From P52-10 sp041397365 (lineage in GTDB: Bacteria > Pseudomonadota > Alphaproteobacteria > Rhizobiales > Xanthobacteraceae), in NCBI GenBank assembly GCA_041397365.1, contig JAWKWT010000002.1:431593-495592 (forward strand): a stretch of 64,000 nucleotides of DNA, written 5' to 3'. Shown here in pieces: positions 55,297-63,941 of the stretch (positions are counted from its first letter, which is position 1; every line of letters starts with the position of its first letter). Made by a program: the position numbers and the translations under genes. The notes beneath the pieces were generated by a model. It saw only the letters and a program-made list of their open reading frames with translations. It searched no databases and had not been told where the DNA came from.

Positions 55297-56110
55297 CTCG
55301 GATCTCGGTCATCGGGCTCCCCGATTCCTGCTTCTTCCGCTCAACTGGGCGAACCGGGATGCGCTTTGGCAAAAGCACAGGATTCGCTAAAGCTGGCGAC
55401 CAGGACGTTGCTTTTGCAGCAGCTGGCGACGGAAGCTCGGATTCCGGCAGCGGCTCCCGAGCTATCAAGACCGTTCCGCCTATCGTGAACGTGACCGGCC
55501 AAAGCGAGTCCTTATGGACGAAGGAAATCTGACGCCTTCTCATATTGATGAAGTCGCCAACCTCGAAGACGGGAGGCTTCGAGCTGCAGGAGAAAGTCGT
55601 CGTCTCTCCATCTCGGGAATCCAGGAATTCCGCCATCACGCTGTTTTCTTCGCCGACACGATCGACCGCAATGATGACTAGCATGGTCCATTCGTCAGGG
55701 ATTCGTTGTCCGAAGACCTTGTTGACGAATAGGCCTGCGGTGTTTGCAGCGGAGACCAACTCCTGCATTGCACCGCGTCCTCGGCGAACAGGCGCGCGGC
55801 TGGTCGGAACATAGTCCCTCGGGATGTCCGTGCACCGATGTTTCGGCCACGGCGGGCCGAGGTCGTCGAAGAACACCCGGCTGCCATGCGCGTTAGCGTA
55901 GAAGAACACGCCGACGCCGCACACCGGGCACTTCGCGTTCGGATTGACGTAGCAGCCCGAAATCGATCTGGCCGACGCCTGCTTTAGTTCGCGCACGGCG
56001 TCCCTCCGGCGCATGTCAGATTCGAGTCTGCGCCGGTCCGAGCCTGACATACGGCCGTAGTTTACGCACCATCCGCAGGTGCAGTTCGCGTAATGGTTGA
56101 AGCCGGTCAC
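55241..56110 (-). CDS. Hypothetical zinc-ribbon-like protein
   Basis: A 289-residue protein starting at GTG 56110 (seven bases after GGGGGA). Possible zinc sites are CTCGWC near residue 10 and CPVCGVGVFFYANAHGSRVFFDDLGPPWPKHRC (paired Cys, then His/Cys) near residue 62, a pattern found in many hypothetical bacterial proteins. The C-terminal half has no recognised domain. It follows the mcrC remnant on the same strand with a 128-base gap, so it may have been an accessory gene of that restriction locus (inference). Confidence 0.6.
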   Translation of the reverse strand: MTGFNHYANCTCGWCVNYGRMSGSDRRRLESDMRRRDAVRELKQASARSISGCYVNPNAKCPVCGVGVFFYANAHGSRVFFDDLGPPWPKHRCTDIPRDYVPTSRAPVRRGRGAMQELVSAANTAGLFVNKVFGQRIPDEWTMLVIIAVDRVGEENSVMAEFLDSRDGETTTFSCSSKPPVFEVGDFINMRRRQISFVHKDSLWPVTFTIGGTVLIAREPLPESELPSPAAAKATSWSPALANPVLLPKRIPVRPVERKKQESGSPMTEIRDGPLQFRCGRPGRSVRQA

Positions 56111-56238
56111 CAGCAAATCCCCCAGCAGACGCTTATACGGAAATGACCGTCCGCCGAGTACCCGCAAGCCGGCGAGATTGCTCGTTTGCGCTACTGGCCC
56201 GGTCAGCACGCCTCATACGCAGGCCTGTCACCAGCCCG

Positions 56239-56886
56239 TTACATCGCGTGCTCAACCACTAATTCGTCGGTCACGACTAGTCGTCGGATCCTATCAAGCA
56301 CGTTTTTTTCTGTCGCCACGTCAATGCTTGCCGTCTCGAGGATGGCCTCAAGCCCAGTTATTCGGTGTCGCGCTTGAACAAGGTCTTCCGTGCCCAACCC
56401 CGGATGATGCGGATACAGAAGCGTAAGGCGCGGCGCGCGGTAGATCTGCGCATAGGCGATCATCTGGTAAACATCGCTTTGTGAAACTCCCAGCTTCGGA
56501 TCATCGATGCGCGAGGAAATACGCTTCCATTTCGTATCGATTAGATGGGTCACGATGCCTGCGCGACGGATCAGGATGTCTGGCTTGGTCTGGAAAACCC
56601 CTCGTTCACCCGTTTCCAGAGTAAGGCAAAATAGCCGACCACCCTGCAACGAGACGGTCAGATCAGTCCCCACTAGAGCCCGAGACATCAGGCGTCCAAC
56701 ATACTCCTCAAATAAGACATTCATCTCAAAAAACAACGCGGTACCCTGTCCCGCGCCACCCGTCGTCGTCTGATAGCGGTTCATTAGGAAAAGTCGGGCC
56801 ATGCCTAAAATCTCTTTCCACTGCCGATTGGTTCGATCGACCACGACCTCGCCCCATCGGAGGACCGAAGGCGAGACGTCTGCTAT
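56239..56886 (-). pseudogene. McrC-type restriction subunit, 5'-truncated
   Basis: C-terminal part of the McrC family: WGEVVVDRTNRQWKEILGMARLFL, then FFEMNVLFEEYVGRLM, KPDILIR, HLIDTKWKRIS (PD-(D/E)xK-like nuclease core, with Asp and the D-T-K motif), GVSQSDVYQMIAYAQIY and LLYPHHPG. McrC works with the GTPase McrB to cut modified DNA. The frame is open from 56886, where the IS3 right-end fragment begins, so the N-terminus and probably mcrB were lost. The nuclease core is intact. Confidence 0.8.
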
Positions 56887-57005
56887 AGCGCAATCGGCAA
56901 CAAGGCGCCGATATCGCTGTTGAATGGCTCATCGGCGCCCCCGCCGACATGAGCCTTAACCCCGGAAAATTCCAGCAATGGCTGGCCTAGTTTTGGGGTG
57001 CACTT
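56886..57005 (+). mobile_element. IS3-family (IS407-like) element, right-end fragment
   Basis: The last ~22 codons of OrfB (YSAIGNKAPISLLNGSSAPPPT, stop at about 56952) and the right terminus GGCCTAGTTTTGGGGTGCACTTCA. The same right end in reverse orientation is at 41334. The orientation matches the left-end fragment at 46243, so these could be the two halves of one element split by the island, or remnants of two copies. Confidence 0.75.
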
Positions 57006-57009
57006 CAAA

Positions 57010-57059
57010 AATGAAGCCGGACCTAACTTATGACCGGCGGGAAATTGGGGAGCACGTCA
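57010..57059 (-). mobile_element. Solo IS terminus
   Basis: Minus strand TGACGTGCTCCCCA (57059-57046) followed by a terminus-like stretch with CCGGTCATAAGTTAGGTCC. The 14 bases equal the left terminus at 46243 in inverse. Probably the end of another IS3-type element. Confidence 0.45.
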
Positions 57060-57196
57060 ATGCTCCTGCGATGTACGGAAAATTTCGTGATAAGAAAGAA
57101 GGTGTAATCAAGGTTGTTTTGCGACCCGGCGGGTAGCCGGACCAACCTCTGCGGGTACGCCTTCTGCCTATGGAGACATTGCTGGTGATGGGACGA

Positions 57197-58084
57197 CTAC
57201 CGGCCGGCGTGAGCGAGCGCCGCAGGAGGCTCCCCGGCCGCCTTCTCGATTTCTGAATTGAGTTCCGCCCCTAGAATAATAACAGTGAACGAGATCCACA
57301 TCCAGGTCATGAGACCTATCGCTGCGCCAAGCGAGCCGTAAGTAGCATTGTAGCTTCCGAAGTTAGCCGCGTAATACGAGAACAAAGCAGACGCGAGTAT
57401 CCAAAGCAGAGAAGCGACCGCACTGCCCCAACTTATCCAGCGCCATTTTGGATTGAGCGAGTCCGTCGGACCGAACCTGTAGAGCACGGCAAGGCCTAAC
57501 GCGACGATAAGCCATACGAGTGGCCAGCGTCCGTAGTGGATAGCAGTCGCGGTTATGGCTTCCAGATGTAATGCATGAATTGCGAGTGGTGCGAGGATAA
57601 CGCTGGAGAGAGCCACAAGCGCGAACAGGACGGCGCCGGCGGTAAATGCGAGCGATACAAGGTTGAGGCGGATGAAGCTGCGCTCTTCCTTGGCTCCATA
57701 GGCTACATTGATGGCATCGAAAATTGCTTTAACGCCCGCGTTGGTGCCCCAGATGGCGAGGGCCAAGCCGATCAGGAAGCTGACGCTAAGGGCTCCCTCC
57801 CCTGCGGATCTGACACGCTGGATTTGGTCCGTGACGATCTCGATTGCGCCGCCGGGCATGAGATTGGAGAGCGCTGATATGTTGCTGGCGATGCTCGAGC
57901 TGTCGGCAAACAACCCATAGACGGAAACGATCGCGCCGACCGCGGGAAAGATCGCGAGCAGGCCGTAGAATGTCACGCCGGCGGCGACGGCCAGAACGCG
58001 ATCGTCCTGAAAGCTCTGATAGGTCCTCGCAAGAATGTCCTTCCAGCTTTTGGGTCGGTGAACTTTGCCTTCGTCCTCCGCCAT
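57197..58084 (-). CDS. YihY/BrkB family inner-membrane protein
   Basis: A 295-residue protein with about six transmembrane helices (VLAVAAGVTFYGLLAIFPAVGAIVSVYGLF, GLALAIWGTNAGVKAIFDAINVAY, LIVALGLAVLYRFGP as landmarks), the YihY/virulence factor BrkB pattern, historically misnamed RNase BN. Role in envelope integrity is likely; biochemical function is unknown. Last gene of the envelope-stress operon; gap of five bases from the upstream gene. Confidence 0.88.
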   Translation of the reverse strand: MAEDEGKVHRPKSWKDILARTYQSFQDDRVLAVAAGVTFYGLLAIFPAVGAIVSVYGLFADSSSIASNISALSNLMPGGAIEIVTDQIQRVRSAGEGALSVSFLIGLALAIWGTNAGVKAIFDAINVAYGAKEERSFIRLNLVSLAFTAGAVLFALVALSSVILAPLAIHALHLEAITATAIHYGRWPLVWLIVALGLAVLYRFGPTDSLNPKWRWISWGSAVASLLWILASALFSYYAANFGSYNATYGSLGAAIGLMTWMWISFTVIILGAELNSEIEKAAGEPPAALAHAGR

Positions 58085-58089
58085 ATTCG

Positions 58090-58767
58090 CTAACTTCGCG
58101 GGGATGTCGACGTCTTAGCGGAAGACAGGTCCCCGGCCTTGATTACCTTGTCCGAAAGGTCTTTAGCCACCGGCTTGAGTTCTGAGACCGCTTCTGAGGC
58201 TGCTGTCTTGGCGACCTCGGCGAGGGCAACAGCCTTGTTCTTTACGGTCTCAACGAGATCATCACTTGTGGACCCGAGAACTTCGTTCTCAACGTCCGTG
58301 GTCGCGAATGCGCTGGCAATGCCCGCTCCAATCGCAAGGCCGATGGCACCGAGGACCAAGGGCTGATCTTCCAACAGCTGGGCAACGTTCGTCTTTGCGG
58401 CGTCATAGTGCTGACGCATCGGTAGTTCGGGGGACGGGATCGCATCCCACGTGTCGCGCATTTGCTCGGCCGCCCGGCTTGCCATCGCCGAAACGGCATC
58501 CACCCCATGTGTGGCGAGATCCGACGCAGATCGACTAGCAGAACTCATCGCATCACCTGTGCTGGCGGCGGAGTGTCTGATGCCATCTGCTCCGCGCGCC
58601 AGGGTATCGGCGACAGGTGCGGCTGCTGACGCCAGACCCTGGGCTGCGCCTGCCCATGGTCGGTTGCCCGTTAGCAACCACAGCGCGCCACCCGCGATCA
58701 ACGCCGCGGCAAGCGGATTATCACGCGCGGATTGGTTGAGATTATCCAGAAAGCTTGAATTGCTCAT
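58090..58767 (-). CDS. Hypothetical Ala/Ser-rich membrane-associated protein
   Basis: A 225-residue protein with an N-terminal hydrophobic helix (NPLAAALIAGGALWLLTGN), a long amphipathic Ala/Ser-rich middle, a second hydrophobic helix (LVLGAIGLAIGAGIASAF) and a coiled C-terminus (VKNKAVALAEVAKTAASEAV). It resembles the repeating architecture of the DUF3618-linked genes in this operon. The start overlaps the upstream stop (ATGA). Confidence 0.75.
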   Translation of the reverse strand: MSNSSFLDNLNQSARDNPLAAALIAGGALWLLTGNRPWAGAAQGLASAAAPVADTLARGADGIRHSAASTGDAMSSASRSASDLATHGVDAVSAMASRAAEQMRDTWDAIPSPELPMRQHYDAAKTNVAQLLEDQPLVLGAIGLAIGAGIASAFATTDVENEVLGSTSDDLVETVKNKAVALAEVAKTAASEAVSELKPVAKDLSDKVIKAGDLSSAKTSTSPRS

Positions 58768-59159
58768 TGCACCAACCCTTTCACCGCCTGTTTGTCCTTC
58801 TGCAATTGCCCGAGCGTCTCGGACGGCGTCAGGTTCTCAGGCGCGAGCTTTCGCATTCCGAAATAGGCGAGAACGCCTGCGATGATGGCTCCAACCAGCG
58901 CTGCAACCAGATAGGCAATCGGTTCGCTCCAATCGCGAGCGATCAGCAGGGCAGCAAGCGCAAACAGAACCATCGTCAGAACGGGTATGGCCAGAATCGC
59001 CGCCCCGACAAGGAGGCCTGCCGCGCGCGCCGCTTGGGAAGCCTTTTCCGCGACCTCAGCCTTGGCAAGATCGACCTCGTTCTGGAAAAGTTTGGCAAAC
59101 TGCGAGAGAGCATCGCCTGCGAGCGAAGCTGTCGCTTTCAACTCGTCGATTTCTTTCAC
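58764..59159 (-). CDS. Phage-holin-like / holin-X family protein
   Basis: A 131-residue protein: an amphipathic N-terminal coil (QFAKLFQNEVDLAKAEVAEKASQA), then two transmembrane helices (GLLVGAAILAIPVLTMVLFALAALL and IAYLVAALVGAIIAGVLAYFG, landmarks). It is of the actinobacterial holin-X / phage-holin-3_6 type, in which the holin name is only by similarity. Overlaps both neighbours by four bases. Confidence 0.82.
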   Translation of the reverse strand: MKEIDELKATASLAGDALSQFAKLFQNEVDLAKAEVAEKASQAARAAGLLVGAAILAIPVLTMVLFALAALLIARDWSEPIAYLVAALVGAIIAGVLAYFGMRKLAPENLTPSETLGQLQKDKQAVKGLVQ

Positions 59160-59662
59160 GAGACATCTCCAGACCGATTCGAACCTGAGCCCGATGCTTT
59201 CAGGAAGCGAATCGCCGCAAAGCCGGCCAGGACAGAGAGACCCAGGAACGCCGCCGGCTGACGTCGGGCAAAGGTCGTCATCCCCTCCACTGCGTCGTTG
59301 AAAGACCCATTGCGAAGCTTCTCGGCAGCGGACTCGACATAATCAGCAGCCGCATTGATCGTTTGAGCAGCGATAGGCGTATCGCTTTCAAACGCTTTGG
59401 CCGACGCTCGGATGTTCTCGGCAAACCGGCTGGCATAGGCCGCGCCAGCCTCTTTCTGGGTCCCAAGCTTTTCCTTCACCTGATCGGAGGCTTGCGATGC
59501 CGACTCTTTGGCGGCAGTTCCCAACTCGCCCAGCTTGTCCCGTGCCGTCTCGCTCACCGACGACAAGGCGTCGTTCACGATCGTCTTTGCTTCCTTCCCG
59601 CCTTGCTGTACCTGATCGGAGACATTCGCTCGGCTGGCGCCGTTGGATTCAGTTGTGCTCAT
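59156..59662 (-). CDS. Stress-type coiled protein (nutrient-deprivation-induced-like)
   Basis: A 168-residue protein, N-terminal two thirds Ala/Ser/Lys-rich amphipathic coil resembling LEA/CsbD-like repeats (GKEAKTIVNDALSSVSETARDK), then RRQPAAFLGLSVLAGFAAIRFLKAS, a single C-terminal membrane helix. Start ATG at 59662 chosen because AGGTCACC precedes it; it overlaps the 3' end of the DUF3618 gene. Confidence 0.8.
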   Translation of the reverse strand: MSTTESNGASRANVSDQVQQGGKEAKTIVNDALSSVSETARDKLGELGTAAKESASQASDQVKEKLGTQKEAGAAYASRFAENIRASAKAFESDTPIAAQTINAAADYVESAAEKLRNGSFNDAVEGMTTFARRQPAAFLGLSVLAGFAAIRFLKASGSGSNRSGDVS

Positions 59663-60666
59663 GGTGACCTCGATTGTTGGCGGGGATACTGTCAAAAGCT
59701 GCGTTGACTCCGTGGTCAGGAACGCTCTTCAATTTGTCTGCGATGGCATCAGCCGCTTCGCTGATCGCCGAGCCCGCGGCGTCCGAGACCTTTTCGGCAA
59801 CCTGCCTGGCGACGCCCAACGCCTGCTCCTGGGTGCGATCCATCGCCCCGCCTGCGGCGTCCGCAGCCGCTTTCCGCGCAGCGTCGCTTGCTTTGCCGAG
59901 GGTGGCCCCTCCACCGAGGTGGAGGGCAGCGAGGCCGCCAGAAGTGCGCCGATCGCAAGACCAACGCCTCCGATAAGCAGCGCATTTTCGCCGACCGTCC
60001 TTGCTGCGTTTTCGCGGGACGCGCCTGCGGCTTCACTAATCTTCGTTCGAGCGGCCGCTGCGGCATCAACGACTGTTTCGGTCAGATCCGCCGATTTGCT
60101 GAGTAACGCTTCTTTGGCATTGGCGGCTGCGGTTGTGGCCTGCTCGGTGAGGTTCGACGTTGTTTCCGTCAGTCGCTCACTGGTATCCTTGGCTCGCTCC
60201 GTAACGGAGGCTACTCCATCGTCGAACAGCCGGGTTGCTTGCTTGCGGGCCTCGCCCAAACTATCCGCGGCCGCGGATGCGGTCTCGTTGGCGGACATTT
60301 GATCAGCAACGGCCTGTCGCACCCGGGAGGAAGACAATGCGAGGCCTGCGCCAATCATCACGAGGGGAGCGGCACCCCGCGAACCATCCTCAACAGCGGA
60401 ATCCCGACAGCGGCCCCAGCCGCCAGAGCCTGCATCGGATTGTCAGTCGCCTGCTGCTTCAACCCATCAAACCAGCTGCGGCTTTTATCCGCGACATAAT
60501 CCTTGACCTCGGCTTTGATGTTTTCTGGCGAGACCTTTTGGCGAATGTCGTCCGCCGTGCTTGAGATACTGCCTTTAAGCTGCTCGACCGTCCGGGTCAG
60601 CTCACTGCGTGTCCGCTCCGACTGCCGCCGCAGCTCGGAGACGCTCTGTGATCCTCGGTCCACCAT
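59649..60666 (-). pseudogene. DUF3618 protein, frameshifted twice
   Basis: Starts at MVDRGSQSVSELRRQSERTR (60666); the DUF3618 helix (LTRTVEQLKGSISSTADDIRQ) and QATDNPMQALAAGAAVGIPLLRMV follow. The frame stops after VPLPS at 60358; the rest (VMIGAGLALSSSRVRQAVADQ ... LLIGGVGLAIGALLAASLPST) needs one extra C in a CCCC run. A second break at about 59905, in GGGG, moves to GATLGKASDAARKAAADAAG ... AADAIADKLKSV, ending at 59649. Restored, the protein is ~340 residues with two membrane hairpins. Both breaks are homopolymer indels, so sequencing error is quite likely and the gene may be intact in reality. First gene of the operon. Confidence 0.75.
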
Positions 60667-60913
60667 AGTACATCCCTCCGCATTTGCGGAAGAGAACGTC
60701 CCGAGAGGAGCAGAGTTCCTCTGCTTCGAAAACAAGATCGAAAGCGAGGTTGACGCTTCGCCTACGGCCCGCGGGCTCGATCTCTTCAACTTACCTTCAC
60801 GGCGCCAGATTTTTATCTCAGCACCGGGCGAGGATGAGAGCTCCGATACTTGTCGGCTGCTCTAGACCTGCGCTGCGCAATCCGGCATGGTGGCCCGATT
60901 AGCGAGATGAATC

Positions 60914-61888
60914 GTGCTAACGGCTATTCTGAATCTTTTATTGTACTCGGTAGGGATACTCATCATCGTCGGTACGCTGCTCCCGCTCTGGCAGACCAGC
61001 CGGTGGTGGGTGAGAGTTCTGGACTTCCCGCGTTTTCAACTCGCCATTTTGGCGATGGTTGTTGCCATACTCCTGACGGCATGTACCTGGCCTCTCAAAA
61101 TATTTGACGCCGGTTTAATTGCCGCAATTACATTCTCCGCTGTCTGGCAGATATCTTGGGTTTGGCGGTACGTTAAGGGAGCGCCCGTCGAAGTCCCGAC
61201 GGCGGACAACAATCGGCGAGCCCTAAGTTTATTTACAGCCAATGTTTATCAGCCCTGCCGGGATTCCAACGGCCTCCTCTCGATTATTGCCGATGCCAAT
61301 CCCGATGTAATCCTTACTGTAGAAACAGACGAATGGTGGTGCAATCAACTGCGCGATGGTTTGCTGACGCGTTACCCTTATAGTGTGATCCATCCGCTAT
61401 CGACCGGATATGGAATAGCACTCTTTTCTCGCCTTGAGCTGATCGAACCCGCCATACGCTTCATTGTGGATGAGGCCATTCCTTCGGTTAAGACCGGCAT
61501 TCGTCTGACTTCTGGCGCGGTTATAGATTTGTACGGAATGCATCCACAACCGCCCGCTCCCGCGCAGAGTTCTAGAGAGCGCGATGTTGAACTCGTCAAT
61601 ATCGGCACGGAAATCGGACGATCTGATCGACCCGCGGTGGTTTTAGGCGATCTTAACGACGTTGCTTGGTCAGCGACGACCTTGAAATTCAAAGGGGCGG
61701 GAGACTTACGCGATCCAAGGCGTGGGCGGGGGTTCTTCAACACCTATCCAGCAGGGATGCCCGGTCTAAGATATCCACTAGACTATATATTTCACACGGC
61801 GCATTTCGCAGTCAAAGACATGCGCGTTTTGCCGCGTTTTCGGTCGGACCATCTGCCGCTTATCGCAACGTTATGCTTAGAAAGATAG
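60914..61888 (+). CDS. Membrane-anchored endonuclease/exonuclease/phosphatase family protein
   Basis: A 324-residue protein: three N-terminal transmembrane helices (residues ~5-100), then the EEP domain with ETDEWW near residue 138 (metal-binding Glu), HPQPPAPAQ (His), LGDLNDVAWS (Asp-x-Asn) and RSDHLPLIATL at the C-terminus (Ser-Asp-His). The metal-site set appears complete, so it could be a phosphodiesterase acting on the periplasmic face; substrate unknown. The start is GTG at 60914 with GAG/GATGA upstream (weak). Confidence 0.85.
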   Translation: MLTAILNLLLYSVGILIIVGTLLPLWQTSRWWVRVLDFPRFQLAILAMVVAILLTACTWPLKIFDAGLIAAITFSAVWQISWVWRYVKGAPVEVPTADNNRRALSLFTANVYQPCRDSNGLLSIIADANPDVILTVETDEWWCNQLRDGLLTRYPYSVIHPLSTGYGIALFSRLELIEPAIRFIVDEAIPSVKTGIRLTSGAVIDLYGMHPQPPAPAQSSRERDVELVNIGTEIGRSDRPAVVLGDLNDVAWSATTLKFKGAGDLRDPRRGRGFFNTYPAGMPGLRYPLDYIFHTAHFAVKDMRVLPRFRSDHLPLIATLCLER

Positions 61889-61935
61889 GGCCGCAGACAG
61901 TGCGGGATTAAGGCTTCATCGCTGGTTAGTCCCTA

Positions 61936-62180
61936 TCAGCGTCTATAGAGTTGGCGCTCCGCCGCAACCTGGTCTGCAGTATATGATGGAGCCTTGTCGT
62001 CGAACCGCTGCCATCGAGCCTTGCGATACGCGGAACCACGATCGCGCACATTTACCGCAGAGCGATCGAGCATCCCTTCCAGGCGAGCCTTGTCTGGATC
62101 AGCCACCCGTGCAGAAACAAGCGTCCCGCCGCGACGAATACCTTCAGCATAGAGTTGAGCATCGTCAACACGACAACTCG
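61936..62180 (-). pseudogene. General-stress (YsnF/YflT-like) protein, C-terminal fragment
   Basis: No start codon, but the frame ending at TGA 61936 encodes RVDDAQLYAEGIRRGGTLVS, ADPDKARLEGMLDRSAVNVRDRG and RFDDKAPSYTADQVAAERQLYR, a C-terminus typical of stress proteins with EGIRRGGTLV. The N-terminus is absent. It lies in a 398-base gap between the EEP gene and the next gene. Confidence 0.55.
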
Positions 62181-62286
62181 CGTGAGAGCCCCGATTATAC
62201 CTTCTGCGCAGGGAATGTTAGGGAGCGGCTAATCCGTGTGACAATTGCATTCCAGTTACGTTTTTCGCTTCGCGGATAGTTCAAGG

Positions 62287-62666
62287 CTACACAGTTGCAA
62301 AATTGCAACAGACATACCAGATTTTATCGCCGCGATAGCCTGAGATGGCGAAGATACTCTTGTTCGCTTTTCGATAAACGAGCGACCTTTGGGGCAATTG
62401 AAAGTGGCTACTAAAAAGTTTGTACGGGGATTGACCGGCTTCGTTCGGTATCGAATAGAGGCTAACGTCCGCGCGTCGATCGATCGTGCTAAAGGTCCGC
62501 CCCTTGAGCTTGTTAGTCGCTCCACGGTCTTGCGAAAAAAGATCGAAAGGCAAATCCACCATCATTCCGAGTTCAGCGTCGGTATATTTTCCCAACCCAA
62601 TTCATGGGCCATAACTGGCGTCACCAGCAAAGCTGATGCGGCAATCAGCGATCGGCATTTGCGCAT
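62287..62666 (-). CDS. Secreted small protein, one-base frameshift
   Basis: Starts MRKCRSLIAASALLVTPVMA (signal peptide, 62666). The frame continues HELGWEN and stops, but with one more A in the AAAA run at 62587-62590 it reads GWEKYTDAELGMMVDLPFDLF to 62287 (ISGYRGDKIWYVCCNFATV). This gives a ~125-residue periplasmic protein of a family with a conserved ending resembling IYYSRCNF. A homopolymer indel; possibly sequencing error. Confidence 0.6.
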
Positions 62667-62899
62667 GACATCTCTCCGAAAGGTATGTTCAAGCCGCTTT
62701 TCGGATGGCGGTTCCGTTGTCTACAGAAAGGCCTCACCCTGCGGGCTTTCCTGCGAAAAACGATTCGCCAGGGCGTCCCTACGTCGTTCTATGTTTTTAT
62801 TTCAAGCCAGAAAGCGCCCGCAGGCAACGCCTGCATCACCGGTAAAATAGGGGCCATGTTTAATCGGCTCTTCAAACTGCTGTCGCTACACCAAGGGTC

Positions 62900-63745
62900 T
62901 CATTCCGGCCGGTTTACCCCATATGCTGACCTGGACAGGATCTCTACCATGCCGGGCACCAGGCCGCGGCGAAGCCAAGCAGCTGCCGCACCCACGAGGG
63001 CAGCGGATGCCGCCATGAATGCCAGAATGACCGCACTTCGCCTGGCGCGAGAAATATTGTCACTCGCGCTCGCGATGACGACTGCCACGCGTCGTTCAGC
63101 TTCCGGTGCTGCGAGGTTTGTTTGAGCCGCGACAAGACGGGTTAGATATTGCCGATCATCAGTTGTCACTCCGGACCGCCCACCGGCCGTCAGCAGAATT
63201 CGTCCCGCTTCCGCTCGTACTCTCATGTGATCGGTCTGAGGTACGTTACGCCCATCCGAGCGCAAAAGGCGATCGAGATCGTAGGCTATAAGGTTCTCGC
63301 TGGCAGGCGAAATAGTTGAAGAGGTCGTAGCCGTCGCGGCACCTCTTGCCGACGCTGCAACCGCGAAAGCCAACAAGACTGACGAAAGTAGCGTTGCGAT
63401 GGCCCACATCAAGAGTCCATGAAGCCCTTCTCTGGTGTCGCGATCGTCAGTATCGAGTGTCGACCATGACCTTAGCCACCCAGCAACGTATCCGCCAAGA
63501 CCATAAGAGGCCAAGGCGACGAGAACCAGATATACTCCAGACAGCACCCAAAGGCCGATCGATGCGTCGCGCCATGTCGGAGCTGTCGAGCTTGCCGCTA
63601 GCCCAATTGCACCAGCAAAGCCGTGCAGCACCAGTGCCAACGCCGACGCACACAGCGCTCCTGCAAATGCAGAACCCCAGTGGATTGCTGTCGCGTCACG
63701 TGTGATGAGAGGAGGACTGTCAGCCGTGGTGCGCATATCGCTCAC
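62900..63745 (-). CDS. Multi-pass membrane protein
   Basis: A 281-residue protein with four or five hydrophobic segments (IHWGSAFAGALCASALALVLHGF, LWVLSGVYLVLVALASYGLGGY, LLMWAIATLLSSVLLAFAVAA, and AVILAFMAASAALVGAAAAWL; landmarks). An extracytoplasmic or loop region in the middle. Family unknown, often annotated as hypothetical in this group. The GTG start overlaps the stop of the upstream 24-residue peptide gene (GTGA). Confidence 0.7.
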   Translation of the reverse strand: MSDMRTTADSPPLITRDATAIHWGSAFAGALCASALALVLHGFAGAIGLAASSTAPTWRDASIGLWVLSGVYLVLVALASYGLGGYVAGWLRSWSTLDTDDRDTREGLHGLLMWAIATLLSSVLLAFAVAASARGAATATTSSTISPASENLIAYDLDRLLRSDGRNVPQTDHMRVRAEAGRILLTAGGRSGVTTDDRQYLTRLVAAQTNLAAPEAERRVAVVIASASDNISRARRSAVILAFMAASAALVGAAAAWLRRGLVPGMVEILSRSAYGVNRPE

Positions 63746-63816
63746 CGTAGGCCGAAGAAAGATAATACTGCTAGGATCACAACGACCAAGCCTACGAGAT
63801 AGATGATGCCATGCAT
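63742..63816 (-). CDS. 24-residue hydrophobic membrane peptide
   Basis: MHGIIYLVGLVVVILAVLSF followed by FGLR. One transmembrane helix covers almost the whole peptide. A strong GGAGG lies seven bases before the ATG, and the stop overlaps the GTG of the next gene, so the two are translationally coupled. Too short for ordinary gene finders. Similar small hydrophobic peptides exist in this bacterial group as hypothetical genes. Role unknown: assembly factor for its partner or a stress peptide. Confidence 0.75.
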   Translation of the reverse strand: MHGIIYLVGLVVVILAVLSFFGLR

Positions 63817-63941
63817 GGGCTCGCCTCCAAAAAGAACGTGTAACGATAAAATCTCAACGAAGTTCCATGAGGGCACGATAGGTGTTGCAATAAAATGCGG
63901 CGGCTAGCCTCCCCCTAGCGAGACGATCGATAGGTATGCTG

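Noticed and set aside
61983..62279. Plus-strand open frame of 98 codons
   Set aside because: The minus strand here encodes a recognisable stress-protein C-terminus; the plus frame is its shadow.
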